Shown: piece after piece, positions 10,859-20,162 of the stretch | Position numbering within the stretch: position 1 is the first letter of the stretch | How the letters are laid out: each line of letters begins with the position of its first letter | Assembly: GCA_905612435.1 (NCBI GenBank) | Contig: CAJQRZ010000031.1 | Span: 1 to 64,000, forward strand | Direction: 5' to 3' | Source of the DNA: an uncultured Candidatus Pelagibacter sp. | Lineage (GTDB): Bacteria; Pseudomonadota; Alphaproteobacteria; Pelagibacterales; Pelagibacteraceae | DNA length: 64,000 nucleotides | The notes under the pieces: model-generated | The model's database searches: none | Told to the model about the DNA's origin: nothing | Seen by the model: only the letters and a program-made list of their open reading frames with translations | Translations under genes and position numbers: made by a program

Positions 10859-11959
10859 AAAATACAGAGATAATATTAAAAGTATTGAAACAATAACAAA
10901 TAAAGTTCTCTTATTTTTAAAAATATTATTTTTTATCTTATCTATAAAATTTTCATTAATAGATAAATTGTTTGAGTTTGCTGGTCTACTAATAAAGCCA
11001 CGACTTCTTCCAATAGATAAAAATTTATTTTTTCTATCATTTAATATTTCTTCTCTACTCATTGAGCTATAGCTAAATAAGTTATCTAAAATAGAACTTC
11101 TCACATTATCTAAGATTAAATCTCTATCTCTATGCGCACCACCCAAAGGCTCAGTTATAATTTCATCTATTATTCTTAAGTCTAAAAGATTTTTTGCTGA
11201 TAGTTTCATTGCTTTTGCGGCTTCTAAGGTTTTCATGGGATCTCTCCATAAAATTGTTGCACACCCCTCAGGAGAAATTACTGAATAAATTGCATTTTGC
11301 AACATAAGCACTTTACTTGATGAAGCTAAGGCTATTGCACCACCAGATCCACCTTCGCCAATTACTATTGATAAAGTTAGGACTTTCAGCTCCATACAAC
11401 ATTCAATTGATTTTGCTATTGCTTCTGCTTGCCCTCTTTGTTCCGCCCCAACTCCGGGATAAGCGCCTGGAGTATCTATAAATGAAATTATTGGAATATT
11501 AAATTTATCAGCTAGTCTCATTAATCTAGTAGTTTTTCTATAACCCTCTGGTCTCATCATTCCAAAATTTCTATCAATTCTTGATTGCAAATCATCGCCT
11601 TTCTCTTGGCCAATAACTAATACTGAATTTCCATCAATCTTTGCAAAACCAGTCAAGACTGATTTATCTTCACCATAGAGTCTATCTCCTGATAAAGGAA
11701 TAAAATCTTCAAATAAATTTTCAATAAAAAATTTAGATTTTGGTCGATCTTCATGCCTGGCAACTAGTACTGTTTGCCAAGGATTTAAATTAGAATAAAC
11801 TTCTGTTAATTTTGAGTCTATTTCGGACTGTATGTTAGAAATTTTATTTGTATCAACTTCAGATAATCCTTCTTGATTATAAGGATCTTTCAGTTTCTCT
11901 AGTTCAGTTTCTAAATTTTTAATATCTGATTCAAAGTTAAGATAATTTTTCATTTTCAA
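10847..11959 (-). CDS. accA: Acetyl-CoA carboxylase carboxyltransferase subunit alpha with a C-terminal membrane tail
   Basis: 370 residues against about 319 for E. coli AccA. With AccD it transfers carboxyl from biotin to acetyl-CoA, starting fatty acid synthesis. Core motifs include FIDTPGAYPGVGAEQRGQ and GEGGSGGAIA and the SPEGCATILWRD block. After the normal end (around FLSIG, about residue 318) there is a polar linker of about 30 residues and then a hydrophobic helix, LFVIVSILLILSLYF, at about residues 351-366, ending two or three residues before the stop. This looks like a tail anchor. AccD is encoded at 34228-35160, not here. Divergent from glcB over about 160 nt. Confidence 0.95.
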   Translation of the reverse strand: MKMKNYLNFESDIKNLETELEKLKDPYNQEGLSEVDTNKISNIQSEIDSKLTEVYSNLNPWQTVLVARHEDRPKSKFFIENLFEDFIPLSGDRLYGEDKSVLTGFAKIDGNSVLVIGQEKGDDLQSRIDRNFGMMRPEGYRKTTRLMRLADKFNIPIISFIDTPGAYPGVGAEQRGQAEAIAKSIECCMELKVLTLSIVIGEGGSGGAIALASSSKVLMLQNAIYSVISPEGCATILWRDPMKTLEAAKAMKLSAKNLLDLRIIDEIITEPLGGAHRDRDLILDNVRSSILDNLFSYSSMSREEILNDRKNKFLSIGRSRGFISRPANSNNLSINENFIDKIKNNIFKNKRTLFVIVSILLILSLYFLQS

Positions 11960-12045
11960 TAATTAGATTATTATTTAATAACAAAAAAAGGCAACAAAAT
12001 GTTTACTAATTGATATAATTAAATTAAGATTTAACCTATATATAT

Positions 12046-12112
12046 CGGAAGAAACTACTTAATTGAAGCGCCGAAAGAGCAAAACTCTCAGGCAAACATA
12101 CAAATGGGGTTT
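12046..12112 (+). promoter_or_regulatory. Glycine riboswitch (single aptamer) in the glcB leader
   Basis: The conserved glycine aptamer core is plain: GCGCCGAAAGAGCAA at 12068-12082, CTCTCAGGCAAA at 12085-12096, and the GGGG block at 12106-12109, with the 5' CGGAAGAAAC arm at 12046-12055. Only one aptamer is visible, not the common tandem pair. The element ends about 10 nt before the ATG of malate synthase, so it is placed to act on translation initiation or early termination. A purine-rich AAAGAG (12113-12118) just before the start could be a Shine-Dalgarno that is masked or exposed. A glycine riboswitch on malate synthase is known from SAR11, linked to their glycine/serine requirement. Confidence 0.93.
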
Positions 12113-12122
12113 AAAGAGTGAT

Positions 12123-14279
12123 ATGAAAAAACGATATACAACAATTAACAACCTTTCAATATCAAACGAGCTATTAGAATTTGTTAATAACGAGCTTCTT
12201 AAAGATACAAAAATTTTACCAGAAAATTTTTGGCAAAGATTTGATGTAGCTGTTCATGAATTGGTCCCTAAAAATAGAGAATTAATAAAAATAAGAGAAG
12301 ATTTACAAAAAAATATTGATGTATGGCATACAAAAAATAGAGGTAATGAAATTAACCTCGAAGAATATAAAAAGTTTTTAAAAAAAATTGGTTATTTAAA
12401 AGAGGTGGGTCCTGATTTTAAGATTAAAACTGAAAATGTTGATCAAGAAATAACTAACATTGCAGGTCCTCAATTAGTCGTTCCAATTATGAATGAAAGA
12501 TATGCGCTCAATGCAGCTAATGCAAGGTGGATGAGTTTATATGATAGCTTATATGGAACTGATGTAATTCCTGAAACAAAAGGAGCAGTAATAGGAAAAA
12601 CTTATAACCCAATAAGAGGCCAAAAAGTAATAGAGTATGGTCGTAACTTTCTAGATAAAAATGTACCCCTTGAAAAAGGAAGCTGGAAAGATATTACAGG
12701 AATTCCTAGAATTAATAATAACCAATTAAATTTAAAACTAAAAAACCCTAATCAATTTGTAGGCTATGTTAAAAAATCAAATTGTTTATCTTCACTTTTA
12801 TTAATAAATAATAATCTTCATATTGATATCATTTTTGATATAAATGATTCTCTTGAAATCCATAATCCTGATGGTAATCAAGATAGTGCAGCAATTCATG
12901 ATATTATTTTGGAGTCTGCTATTTCAACTATTTGTGATAATGAAGATAGTGTTGCTGCAGTCGATGCTGAGGATAAAGTTATTTGTTACCGTAACTGGCT
13001 TGGACTAATGAAGGGTAATTTAAATTCAACATTTAAAAAAAATGGCAAAACTGTTGAACGTAAATTAAATTCTGATCGAAACTATATTTCTAAAGACGGA
13101 AAAGGATTAAAATTACATGGTAGAAGTTTGTTGCTAATAAGAAATGTTGGCCACCTTATGAGCAACCCTGCAATTACTTTAAAAGATGGTTCTGAAATAC
13201 CAGAAGGGATTATGGATGCTTTTATAACTTCGGCAGCCTATCTTCATGATATAAATAAAAAGAGCAATTCAAGAACTGGTTCTATTTATATTGTTAAACC
13301 AAAAATGCATGGTCCTGATGAATCTGCATTCACGGACCTAATTTTTACTAAAGTTGAAGAAGTTTTAGAATTAGAAAAATATACATGTAAGATTGGTATA
13401 ATGGATGAAGAAAGAAGAACTTCTTCAAACTTAAAAGAATGTATTAGAGCGCTTGAAAATAGAGTATTTTTTATTAATACTGGATTTTTAGATCGAACCG
13501 GTGATGAAATACATACTTCAATGGAGGCTGGTCCGATGATTAAAAAAGGAGATATGAAATCTTCTAAATGGATTAGTGCATATGAAAATAATAATGTCGA
13601 TATTGGGCTTCAATGTGGTTTTTCCGGGAAAGCTCAAATTGGCAAAGGAATGTGGGCTATGCCTGACAAAATGGCCAATATGATGGAACAAAAAACTGTT
13701 CATTTAAAAGCTGGAGCAAATTGTGCTTGGGTGCCCTCACCTACAGCTGCTACTCTTCACGCACTTCACTACCATGAAATTAATATATTTGATAAACAAA
13801 AAAAATTGCAAAAAAGAGAATCTGCAAAGCTAGATGATCTACTAACTATACCAATAGCTAATAAACCTAATTGGTCTATTGAAGAAATTAATTCTGAAAT
13901 TTCAAATTCTTCACAAACACTTTTGGGCTATGTAGTGAGATGGATTGACCAAGGCATAGGGTGTTCAAAAGTACCTGACATTAATAATATAGGTTTAATG
14001 GAAGATAGAGCTACTTTAAGAATTTCTTCACAGCATATAGCTAATTGGATTCATCATGGAATTTGCTCCAGCAAACAAGTTTTAGAAATCATGAAAAAAA
14101 TGGCAAAAATAGTTGATGAACAGAATAAAGGTGACAGATTATATAAAAATATGTCGCCGACTTTTGATAAGTCAGTTGCTTTTAAAGCGGCTTGTGATTT
14201 AGTGTTTCATGGTAGAACTCAGCCATCTGGTTACACAGAGCCTCTTTTACATTTAAACAGATTAATTAAAAAAAACTAA
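12123..14279 (+). CDS. glcB: Malate synthase G
   Basis: 718 residues from the ATG at 12123. Condenses glyoxylate with acetyl-CoA to malate in the glyoxylate route. Family blocks are seen, such as [41 protein letters not shown] and [10 protein letters not shown], with the C-terminal [11 protein letters not shown]. An in-frame TTG at 12063 would add 20 residues, but those codons lie inside the riboswitch core, so the ATG is the real start. Expression should respond to glycine through the leader. The 3' end overlaps recR by 4 nt. Confidence 0.96.
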   Translation: MKKRYTTINNLSISNELLEFVNNELLKDTKILPENFWQRFDVAVHELVPKNRELIKIREDLQKNIDVWHTKNRGNEINLEEYKKFLKKIGYLKEVGPDFKIKTENVDQEITNIAGPQLVVPIMNERYALNAANARWMSLYDSLYGTDVIPETKGAVIGKTYNPIRGQKVIEYGRNFLDKNVPLEKGSWKDITGIPRINNNQLNLKLKNPNQFVGYVKKSNCLSSLLLINNNLHIDIIFDINDSLEIHNPDGNQDSAAIHDIILESAISTICDNEDSVAAVDAEDKVICYRNWLGLMKGNLNSTFKKNGKTVERKLNSDRNYISKDGKGLKLHGRSLLLIRNVGHLMSNPAITLKDGSEIPEGIMDAFITSAAYLHDINKKSNSRTGSIYIVKPKMHGPDESAFTDLIFTKVEEVLELEKYTCKIGIMDEERRTSSNLKECIRALENRVFFINTGFLDRTGDEIHTSMEAGPMIKKGDMKSSKWISAYENNNVDIGLQCGFSGKAQIGKGMWAMPDKMANMMEQKTVHLKAGANCAWVPSPTAATLHALHYHEINIFDKQKKLQKRESAKLDDLLTIPIANKPNWSIEEINSEISNSSQTLLGYVVRWIDQGIGCSKVPDINNIGLMEDRATLRISSQHIANWIHHGICSSKQVLEIMKKMAKIVDEQNKGDRLYKNMSPTFDKSVAFKAACDLVFHGRTQPSGYTEPLLHLNRLIKKN

Positions 14280-14887
14280 TCTGAACTAGTCTTTATTCCA
14301 GTTCTATTTTTAAAAGCAGAAAACAAAGTTCCATCATCTAAACTTTCTATTTCACCACCAACTGGTAAACCTTGAGCTAATTTTGAAACTTTTACATTTG
14401 CTTCTTTAAGGCTGTCTTGAATATAATAAGCAGTAGTTTGACCCTCTACTGTAGCACTAGTTGCAATAATAACTTCTTCAATTTCTTTTTTCTTAGCTCT
14501 TTCAACTAATGAATTTATTAAAAGGTCTTCTTTTCTTTGTCCATAAGATGAAATAGTTCCACCCAAAATATGAAAATATCCTTGATAAATACTTGAGTTT
14601 TCAATACTCCATTGATCTGCGATATTTTCAACTACGCAAATTTTGTTAAATTTATTATTATTATTTTCACAATTATTACACCCTAAAGAGTTAGATTTTA
14701 ATGCACCACAAGTATTACATCTTGAGATATTTTTATATACTTGAGCCAATGCGTTAGCCATTGGCTTCATTAATTCATCTCTATTATTAATTAATTTAAG
14801 AACAATTCTTTTTGCAGATTTTGGTCCAAGGCCTGGTAGCCTTGAAATAAATTTAACTAGTTCATCAATCTCATTAATATTTTGCAT
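14276..14887 (-). CDS. recR: Recombination protein RecR
   Basis: 203 residues. With RecO and RecF it loads RecA at gaps. The N-terminal helix-hairpin-helix has [14 protein letters not shown] (residues 15-28). The zinc finger cysteines are C57, C60, C69 and C72 in [18 protein letters not shown] Toprim domain follows ([13 protein letters not shown]), with the Walker-like [15 protein letters not shown] near the end. Third gene in the dnaX-ybaB-recR minus-strand operon, 5 nt downstream of ybaB. The stop overlaps the glcB stop by 4 nt. Confidence 0.96.
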   Translation of the reverse strand: MQNINEIDELVKFISRLPGLGPKSAKRIVLKLINNRDELMKPMANALAQVYKNISRCNTCGALKSNSLGCNNCENNNNKFNKICVVENIADQWSIENSSIYQGYFHILGGTISSYGQRKEDLLINSLVERAKKKEIEEVIIATSATVEGQTTAYYIQDSLKEANVKVSKLAQGLPVGGEIESLDDGTLFSAFKNRTGIKTSSD

Positions 14888-14892
14888 AGAAA

Positions 14893-15210
14893 CTAAAATG
14901 GAAATTTAAATCCCGGGATTCCAATTCCCCCTGTTACCTTAGAAATTTCTTCAGAAGTTTTTACTTTAAGTTGAGCTTTTGCGTTATTATGCGCTGCTTT
15001 GATCAAATCTTCAATTATTGATTTTTCTTCTTTTATTGTTTCATCGGATATTTCAATTTTTAATATCTCACCATCTCCACTTAATAATACTTTAACGGAA
15101 TTTGCCCCAGAAATTCCTTCAGCAGTAATATTTTTAATTTTTTCCTGACTTTCTTTCATTTTAGACTCTATTTCTTTTGCCTGGTTCAAAATTTTTGAAA
15201 AATCAGTCAT
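14893..15210 (-). CDS. ybaB: YbaB/EbfC family nucleoid-associated protein
   Basis: 105 residues, the normal size of this small DNA-binding dimer. Helical N-terminus (FSKILNQAKEIESKMKESQEKI) followed by a beta sheet with GANSVKVLLSGDGEILKI and a final helix, ending in the GIPGFKFPF tail typical of the family. It lies between dnaX (8-nt overlap) and recR (5-nt gap), the standard order across bacteria. It binds DNA as a tweezer-like dimer; a role with RecR or the replisome is suggested only by context. Confidence 0.93.
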   Translation of the reverse strand: MTDFSKILNQAKEIESKMKESQEKIKNITAEGISGANSVKVLLSGDGEILKIEISDETIKEEKSIIEDLIKAAHNNAKAQLKVKTSEEISKVTGGIGIPGFKFPF

Positions 15211-16891
15211 TATCTAATCCTTGATTTTCAATATCAATTAATTCTGCGTCTGGAAAGGAGTTCAAAACATTTTTATATATTGGTCCTTTTTTAACTTTAT
15301 CTAAATTATTTTTTTTTAAAGATTCTTCTTTTTCTTTTATAGAAATATCACCCTTTTTTTTAGACAAAGTAATAATCCATCTATTACCAGTCCATTCATA
15401 TAGCTTTAAAGATATAATTTTAATAAATTCTTTATCTAAATTTTCATTAAAAGAAATTTCAATTCTTTGATTTTCAAAACTAACTAAATTTACGTTTTTT
15501 TCTATCTCGTACTTTAATTTAATTTCTTTTTTTAATGTACAAACTTTTAATAAATCATAAAACGAATTAATTATTATATTTTGTGTGTGTTTTTCATCCT
15601 TTTTAATATTTTGTTCTGGCTGCTTTTCCTGATTAATATTTTTAATTTGACCGATAGTTTTATTTTTTAAATCAAATAAATCACTATTTTCACTCTCAGT
15701 ATTTTTTATATTAATTTCATTTTCTTTATTTATTTTAATTTCCTCAGAGATATTGGATTTACTAATTGATTGAGAAATGCTTGAAAAACCCGTTAAATGT
15801 ATCATTCGTATTAAAAACATTTCGATTGAAAGATTTTGGTTAGACACAATATCCAATTCACCTAAAGTTTTAATGCTGAATTGCCAAAATAAAATTAATG
15901 TCTTAGTAGATATATTTTTAGAAATTTCCTTAATTGTATTAAACTCTTCATCATTTAAAGAAAAGTTTGTTCCATTAATTTTTAAAGATTCAATATTTTT
16001 AAAATAATACAAAATTTCTAAAAAATCATTTAAAAATATTTTTGGTTCAATACCTTGATCATAAATTGATCTATACATATTTAAAACTTTTTTTTCTTCT
16101 CCTTGAAATATAAGTTTAAATAAATTTATTAATTGAGATTTATCAAAATATCCAAATATTTTTTGGGCGCTTAATAAATCAAGCTCCTTTCCAGTATTTA
16201 AACTTACCAATGCTCTATCTAAAAGTGATAAAGCATCTCTTACAGAGCCTTCTGAAATTTTAACAATAAGCTTTAAGGCTTCATCTGAAACTTTTCCTTT
16301 TTCTTTATCTTTAACTCTTTTAATAAATTCTAATAGCTCATCTGATTTTACTCTTGATAAATCAAACCTTTGACATCTTGAAACAACAGTAATTGGAATT
16401 TTTTTTATTTCAGTGGTTGCAAAAATAAATTTTAAATATTCAGGAGGCTCTTCTAGAGTTTTAAGTAATGCATTAAATGCCTGTTTACTCAACATATGTA
16501 CTTCGTCTATAATGAATATCTTATACTTTGCAGTAGTTGGACCGTATCTAGAAAATTCAATTAAATCTCTTACATCGTCTACACCTGTTTTGCTTGCTGC
16601 ATCCATCTCTAAAACATCAATGTGATTTGAATTTGTTATTGCATTGCAATTTTCACATAATTTTTCTTTACAAATTTTTTCTACGCCATTTAAACAGTTA
16701 AGAGATTTAGCTATTATTCTGGCTGTTGTTGTTTTTCCTACGCCTCTAATTCCTGTAAAAAGATAAGCATTTGGTACTTTGTTTTCCTTTATAGAATTAA
16801 AAATTGTGTCAGCAATAATATCTTGCCCTATAAGATCTTCAAATAATTGAGGTCTATATTTTAAAGCTAAAACTTTTGATTTATTTGTCAT
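15203..16891 (-). CDS. dnaX: DNA polymerase III subunit gamma/tau
   Basis: 562 residues. AAA+ clamp-loader subunit. Walker A GIRGVGKTT at residues 47-55, zinc-binding cysteines C66, C74, C79 and C82, Walker B IDEVHMLSK, and the sensor/arginine finger ATTEIKKIPITVVSRCQRFD. The C-terminal half is lysine/glutamate rich, as in tau. An A-run that could slip is present near the C-terminus but would not produce a gamma-length product. The start ATG is only 8 nt downstream of the SRP RNA hairpin, so the two are probably on one transcript. Confidence 0.96.
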   Translation of the reverse strand: MTNKSKVLALKYRPQLFEDLIGQDIIADTIFNSIKENKVPNAYLFTGIRGVGKTTTARIIAKSLNCLNGVEKICKEKLCENCNAITNSNHIDVLEMDAASKTGVDDVRDLIEFSRYGPTTAKYKIFIIDEVHMLSKQAFNALLKTLEEPPEYLKFIFATTEIKKIPITVVSRCQRFDLSRVKSDELLEFIKRVKDKEKGKVSDEALKLIVKISEGSVRDALSLLDRALVSLNTGKELDLLSAQKIFGYFDKSQLINLFKLIFQGEEKKVLNMYRSIYDQGIEPKIFLNDFLEILYYFKNIESLKINGTNFSLNDEEFNTIKEISKNISTKTLILFWQFSIKTLGELDIVSNQNLSIEMFLIRMIHLTGFSSISQSISKSNISEEIKINKENEINIKNTESENSDLFDLKNKTIGQIKNINQEKQPEQNIKKDEKHTQNIIINSFYDLLKVCTLKKEIKLKYEIEKNVNLVSFENQRIEISFNENLDKEFIKIISLKLYEWTGNRWIITLSKKKGDISIKEKEESLKKNNLDKVKKGPIYKNVLNSFPDAELIDIENQGLDND

Positions 16892-16899
16892 TTTATAAA

Positions 16900-16982
16900 G
16901 GAGACTAGAACCTGAATAACCGTCTCTACGATTGCTTCCGTTAGGATCTGGTCGGGTTCAAGCAGCATTCACCTCTAGTCTC
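16900..16982 (-). ncRNA. ffs: Signal recognition particle RNA, small (4.5S-like)
   Basis: About 83 nt folding into one long hairpin on the minus strand. The ends GGAGACTAG and CTAGTCTCC pair perfectly (9 bp). The conserved domain IV lies in the middle as GACCAGATCCTAACGGAAGC, corresponding to the Ffh-binding symmetric and asymmetric loops. The apical loop is UAAC closed by UCC/GGA, where E. coli has GGAA. It directly precedes dnaX on the same strand, the usual ffs location in Alphaproteobacteria. It guides membrane proteins to the Sec machinery with Ffh and FtsY. Confidence 0.9.
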
Positions 16983-17034
16983 CAAAAACTATTATAGCAG
17001 TTATGTTTTCTAAACTACAATAAAAGTTTAAAAA

Positions 17035-17862
17035 TTATTTTTCTCGAAATTGATCTGCCTGAAAAACACCTAAGACGTGAAAATCTTCACAATGTAATCC
17101 TAATTCTTCTAGAGATTTTTGAACTTTTTGATCTTCAATATGCCCTTCTAAATCGCAAAGAAAAAAATGAGAAGTAAACGAATTTGCTTCAGGATAACTT
17201 TGAAGTCTACTCAAATTGATCCCATTAATAGCAAAGCCTCCAAGTGATTGGTACAATGCAGCTGGCTTACTTTTTAATTTAAATAAAAAAGAAGTAATAT
17301 ATTTTTTTTTCTCTAATTCTGGTTGGTGAATAGATTTGCCCATAATTAAAAATCTAGTTGTATTTCCTTTTTCATTTTCAATGTTGGAGACAACAATATC
17401 TAATTTATAAATTTTTGCACTTAATTTTGAGGCAATTGCAGCATCTGATATTTTTTTATTTTTTGCAATTATTTTTGCTGATCCAGCTGTATCTGTTCCT
17501 ACATTTTCTATAAGATTATTTTTTTTAATAAAATTTGAGCATTGATATAATCCTTGAGCATGTGATAATACATTTGTAATATCTGTTATTTTAGTTCCTG
17601 GCAGACCTAACAAATTATGTTCAATTTTATGAAAATGTTCTGCATAAATATTTAAACGATATTTAAATATCAAATATTCAATTCCAATATTTCCTGTTGT
17701 TTTATTCGACTCAGGTATAATAATTTTTAACTTTTCATCTTCTTGTGCTCTAGAAAAACATTCATCAAAAGTTTTACAGGCTATAATTTCAGCATCTGGA
17801 TAAACTTCTAGTGCAGCTAAATGCGAATATGCTCCTGGCGAACCTTGATAAAGTATTTTCAT
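17035..17862 (-). CDS. pheA: Prephenate dehydratase
   Basis: 275 residues. Converts prephenate to phenylpyruvate for phenylalanine. Begins with the family KILYQGSPGAYSHLAAL segment, contains the catalytic threonine in NTTRFLIMG (about residues 168-176), and ends in an ACT domain with KPAALYQSLGGFAINGINLSRL. There is no chorismate mutase domain, so that step must be encoded elsewhere. Just downstream of kdsB (1-nt gap), an order (cycM/kdsB/pheA) shared with many Alphaproteobacteria. Confidence 0.95.
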   Translation of the reverse strand: MKILYQGSPGAYSHLAALEVYPDAEIIACKTFDECFSRAQEDEKLKIIIPESNKTTGNIGIEYLIFKYRLNIYAEHFHKIEHNLLGLPGTKITDITNVLSHAQGLYQCSNFIKKNNLIENVGTDTAGSAKIIAKNKKISDAAIASKLSAKIYKLDIVVSNIENEKGNTTRFLIMGKSIHQPELEKKKYITSFLFKLKSKPAALYQSLGGFAINGINLSRLQSYPEANSFTSHFFLCDLEGHIEDQKVQKSLEELGLHCEDFHVLGVFQADQFREK

Positions 17863-17863
17863 T

Positions 17864-18604
17864 TTAAGATTTATATTCCATATTTTTTTTTAAGGCTAGA
17901 TAATCTTCTTTTGTGTCAACACCAATCGGTGATGATTTTGCTAAAGTTACATTAATTTTTAAATTATTATCTAATGCTCTAAGTTGTTCTAGTCTATTTT
18001 CTATTTCACTTTGAGTTTGATTTAGATTTACAAATTTTTTTAGGGTCTTAACATTATAGGCATATACTCCTATGTGGTGATAAATATTATCCTCTTCTTT
18101 AAAAATATGATTTCTTTTAAATGATATTGCTAAAGAAGAATTTTTACTGCTTAATTTTTCTTCGGTTACTACTTTAACAATATTTTCGTTGGTAAACATC
18201 TTGTTATCTTTAATTTCCGTGCCTAAAGTTCCAATATCTGAATTAGTTTTAATCATCATATTATTTAAATTTATAATATCGTTTTCATCTATTGAGGGCT
18301 CATCACCTTGTACATTTAAAATATAATCAACATCTTTAATATCTAATTTTTGATATCCTTCAAATATTCTATCTGTTCCTGACTTGTGGTGATTGCCTGT
18401 TAGTATTGCCTCTCCTCCATTTTTTATAACATCATCTAAAATTGATTGATCTTCAGTACATACAACAACTCTTCCTAATTCTGTATTTTTTGCTTTATTA
18501 ACAACGTGTGAAATAATTGATAAATTATTGATTTTTAAAAGAGGTTTGCCTGGAAGTCTAGTTGCAGACATTCTAGATGGGATCAAAATTAATGTTATGG
18601 GCAT
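17864..18604 (-). CDS. kdsB: 3-deoxy-manno-octulosonate cytidylyltransferase
   Basis: 246 residues. Activates Kdo as CMP-Kdo for lipopolysaccharide inner core. Nucleotide-binding start IPSRMSATRLPGKPLL (residues 8-23), VVCTEDQSI, LNVQGDEPSID and the HHIGVYAYNVKTLKKF block are all present. Together with kdsD, lptB and lptC elsewhere in the window it shows that this cell makes and exports a Kdo-containing LPS. Divergent from the cytochrome gene across 104 nt. Confidence 0.95.
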   Translation of the reverse strand: MPITLILIPSRMSATRLPGKPLLKINNLSIISHVVNKAKNTELGRVVVCTEDQSILDDVIKNGGEAILTGNHHKSGTDRIFEGYQKLDIKDVDYILNVQGDEPSIDENDIINLNNMMIKTNSDIGTLGTEIKDNKMFTNENIVKVVTEEKLSSKNSSLAISFKRNHIFKEEDNIYHHIGVYAYNVKTLKKFVNLNQTQSEIENRLEQLRALDNNLKINVTLAKSSPIGVDTKEDYLALKKNMEYKS

Positions 18605-18708
18605 AATTTAACTTATCAGATTTATGCGTCTAACCGACGCAAAATAATATTCTATAAATTAGGTATTTTATAAATTATCATGTTATACGTCGTAAATAAT
18701 AAAAATAA

Positions 18709-19239
18709 ATGGATTCGTTTGAAATAAATAAAATTATAGCTGCAATTATACTGGTTATAGCGATTGTTGTTGGTCTAGATAAAGTTTCAGATGGGTTATT
18801 CCATGTGAATAAACCTAAAAATCCTGAATATAAAGTGGAAGTAGTAGCACAATCAACAACTAGTACATCTACTACATCTGAAAAAATTGACATTACAGCA
18901 CTTATGGCAATGGGAGATCTAGATACGGGAAAAAAAGTTTTTAAAAAATGTTCCGCATGTCATTCTATAAATATGAACGGTAAAAATAAAATTGGTCCAG
19001 CTCTTTATAATGTGGTTGGAAGAACTGCTGGAAGTGTTTCGGGTTATAAATATTCTAAATCTTTAATGTCCTATGGTAGAGAATGGACATTTGAAGAGCT
19101 GAATGGTTTTTTAATTAAGCCTTCTACTTGGATCAAGGGAACAAAAATGGCTTATGCTGGATTAAAAAAAGAAAAGGATAGAGCTTCGGTAATAATGTAT
19201 TTAAATAAAAATAATGATAACCCTAAGCTACTACCTTAG
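18709..19239 (+). CDS. cycM: Membrane-anchored c-type cytochrome (CycM-like)
   Basis: 176 residues. An uncleaved N-terminal membrane helix (about residues 6-23, IAAIILVIAIVVGLD) is followed by a Ser/Thr-rich linker and a class I cytochrome c domain. The heme attachment motif is CSACH (about 82-86), and the likely methionine ligand is in KGTKMAYAGL. This build, and the position beside kdsB and pheA, match alphaproteobacterial CycM, which carries electrons from the bc1 complex to a terminal oxidase at the periplasmic face. The 3' end overlaps argF by 9 nt. Confidence 0.9.
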   Translation: MDSFEINKIIAAIILVIAIVVGLDKVSDGLFHVNKPKNPEYKVEVVAQSTTSTSTTSEKIDITALMAMGDLDTGKKVFKKCSACHSINMNGKNKIGPALYNVVGRTAGSVSGYKYSKSLMSYGREWTFEELNGFLIKPSTWIKGTKMAYAGLKKEKDRASVIMYLNKNNDNPKLLP

Positions 19240-20160
19240 TTTTCCAAAACAATATAATAAGATACTTTTTTGAACATAAACTCTATTAAGAGCTTGTTGC
19301 CACACTTTTGACTGTTTTCCCAAAAAAACATCATCTGTAACTTCAGAACCTCTTGGTAGACAATGTAAGAAAACTGCATCTTTTTTTGCAAGACTCATCA
19401 ATTTAGAATTAATTTTAAAATTCTTAAAATCTTTTATCTTTTTAGCCTTATTCATTTTATCATTTAAGGAAAAAACTTTATCTGAAAAAATAACATCAGT
19501 ATTCTTTACAGCTTTTTTAGCATCATTAAAAATATTAATTTTTCTTTTATTTTTTTTAACCCAATCTAATATAGATTTTTTTGGCTTATAATTTTTAGGA
19601 CAAGCAATATTTAATTTAAATGAAAATTTAACTGATGCTGCAATTAAACTATTAAGAACGTTATTAGAATCTCCTATCCAACAAATATTTAATTTGGAAA
19701 TAGGTTTTTTTTTAATTTCCTCAACAGTAAAAATATCAGATAAAACTTGAGTGGGGTGTGATGATGGACTTAGACCATTAATAATTGGAATAGTTAAATG
19801 TTTACTAAATTCCTCCATTTTTTCATCACTATCGGTTCTTAACATAAAGCCATCTCCATAAGTTGATAAGATTTTTGCAATATCAGCTAAACTCTCTCCA
19901 CCTTTGCCCAGATGCAATTCATTGGCCCTAAGGGTTGTGGTTCCACCTCCTAATTGTTTTATTGCAAGATAAAAGCTCAGTCTTGTTCTCAAGCTTGCTT
20001 TTTCAAACATTTGAACAAGTAGTTTTCCTTTTAGAGGATTATCTTTATCTAAGTCTAATGTATTATAGTTTTTTCTTTTTTTTTTTCTTTTTTTTGCATC
20101 TAAAATTATTTTTCTTAGGTCTGCTGAAGATATATCTTTAAGATTAATAAAATGTTTCAT
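19231..20160 (-). CDS. argF: Ornithine carbamoyltransferase
   Basis: 309 residues. Makes citrulline from ornithine and carbamoyl phosphate. HPTQVLSDI (carbamoyl-phosphate binding), FLHCLPRG and the C-terminal helices fit OTCase. The normal STRTR phosphate-binding motif is SLRTR at residues 56-60. Threonine to leucine at this place also occurs in Bacteroides succinylornithine transcarbamylases, but the rest of the protein looks like an ordinary OTCase and the gene sits in an argD-argF pair. Function is therefore called as OTCase with some doubt about substrate detail. Confidence 0.9.
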   Translation of the reverse strand: MKHFINLKDISSADLRKIILDAKKRKKKRKNYNTLDLDKDNPLKGKLLVQMFEKASLRTRLSFYLAIKQLGGGTTTLRANELHLGKGGESLADIAKILSTYGDGFMLRTDSDEKMEEFSKHLTIPIINGLSPSSHPTQVLSDIFTVEEIKKKPISKLNICWIGDSNNVLNSLIAASVKFSFKLNIACPKNYKPKKSILDWVKKNKRKINIFNDAKKAVKNTDVIFSDKVFSLNDKMNKAKKIKDFKNFKINSKLMSLAKKDAVFLHCLPRGSEVTDDVFLGKQSKVWQQALNRVYVQKSILLYCFGKLR

Positions 20161-20162
20161 TA

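Noticed and set aside
12063-12122. TTG-initiated extension of malate synthase by 20 residues
   Set aside because: These bases are the conserved core of the glycine riboswitch; the ATG at 12123 fits the family N-terminus.
15340-15370. A-run in dnaX as a programmed frameshift site for gamma
   Set aside because: It is close to the C-terminus, so slippage could not give a gamma-length product, and A-runs are everywhere in this genome.
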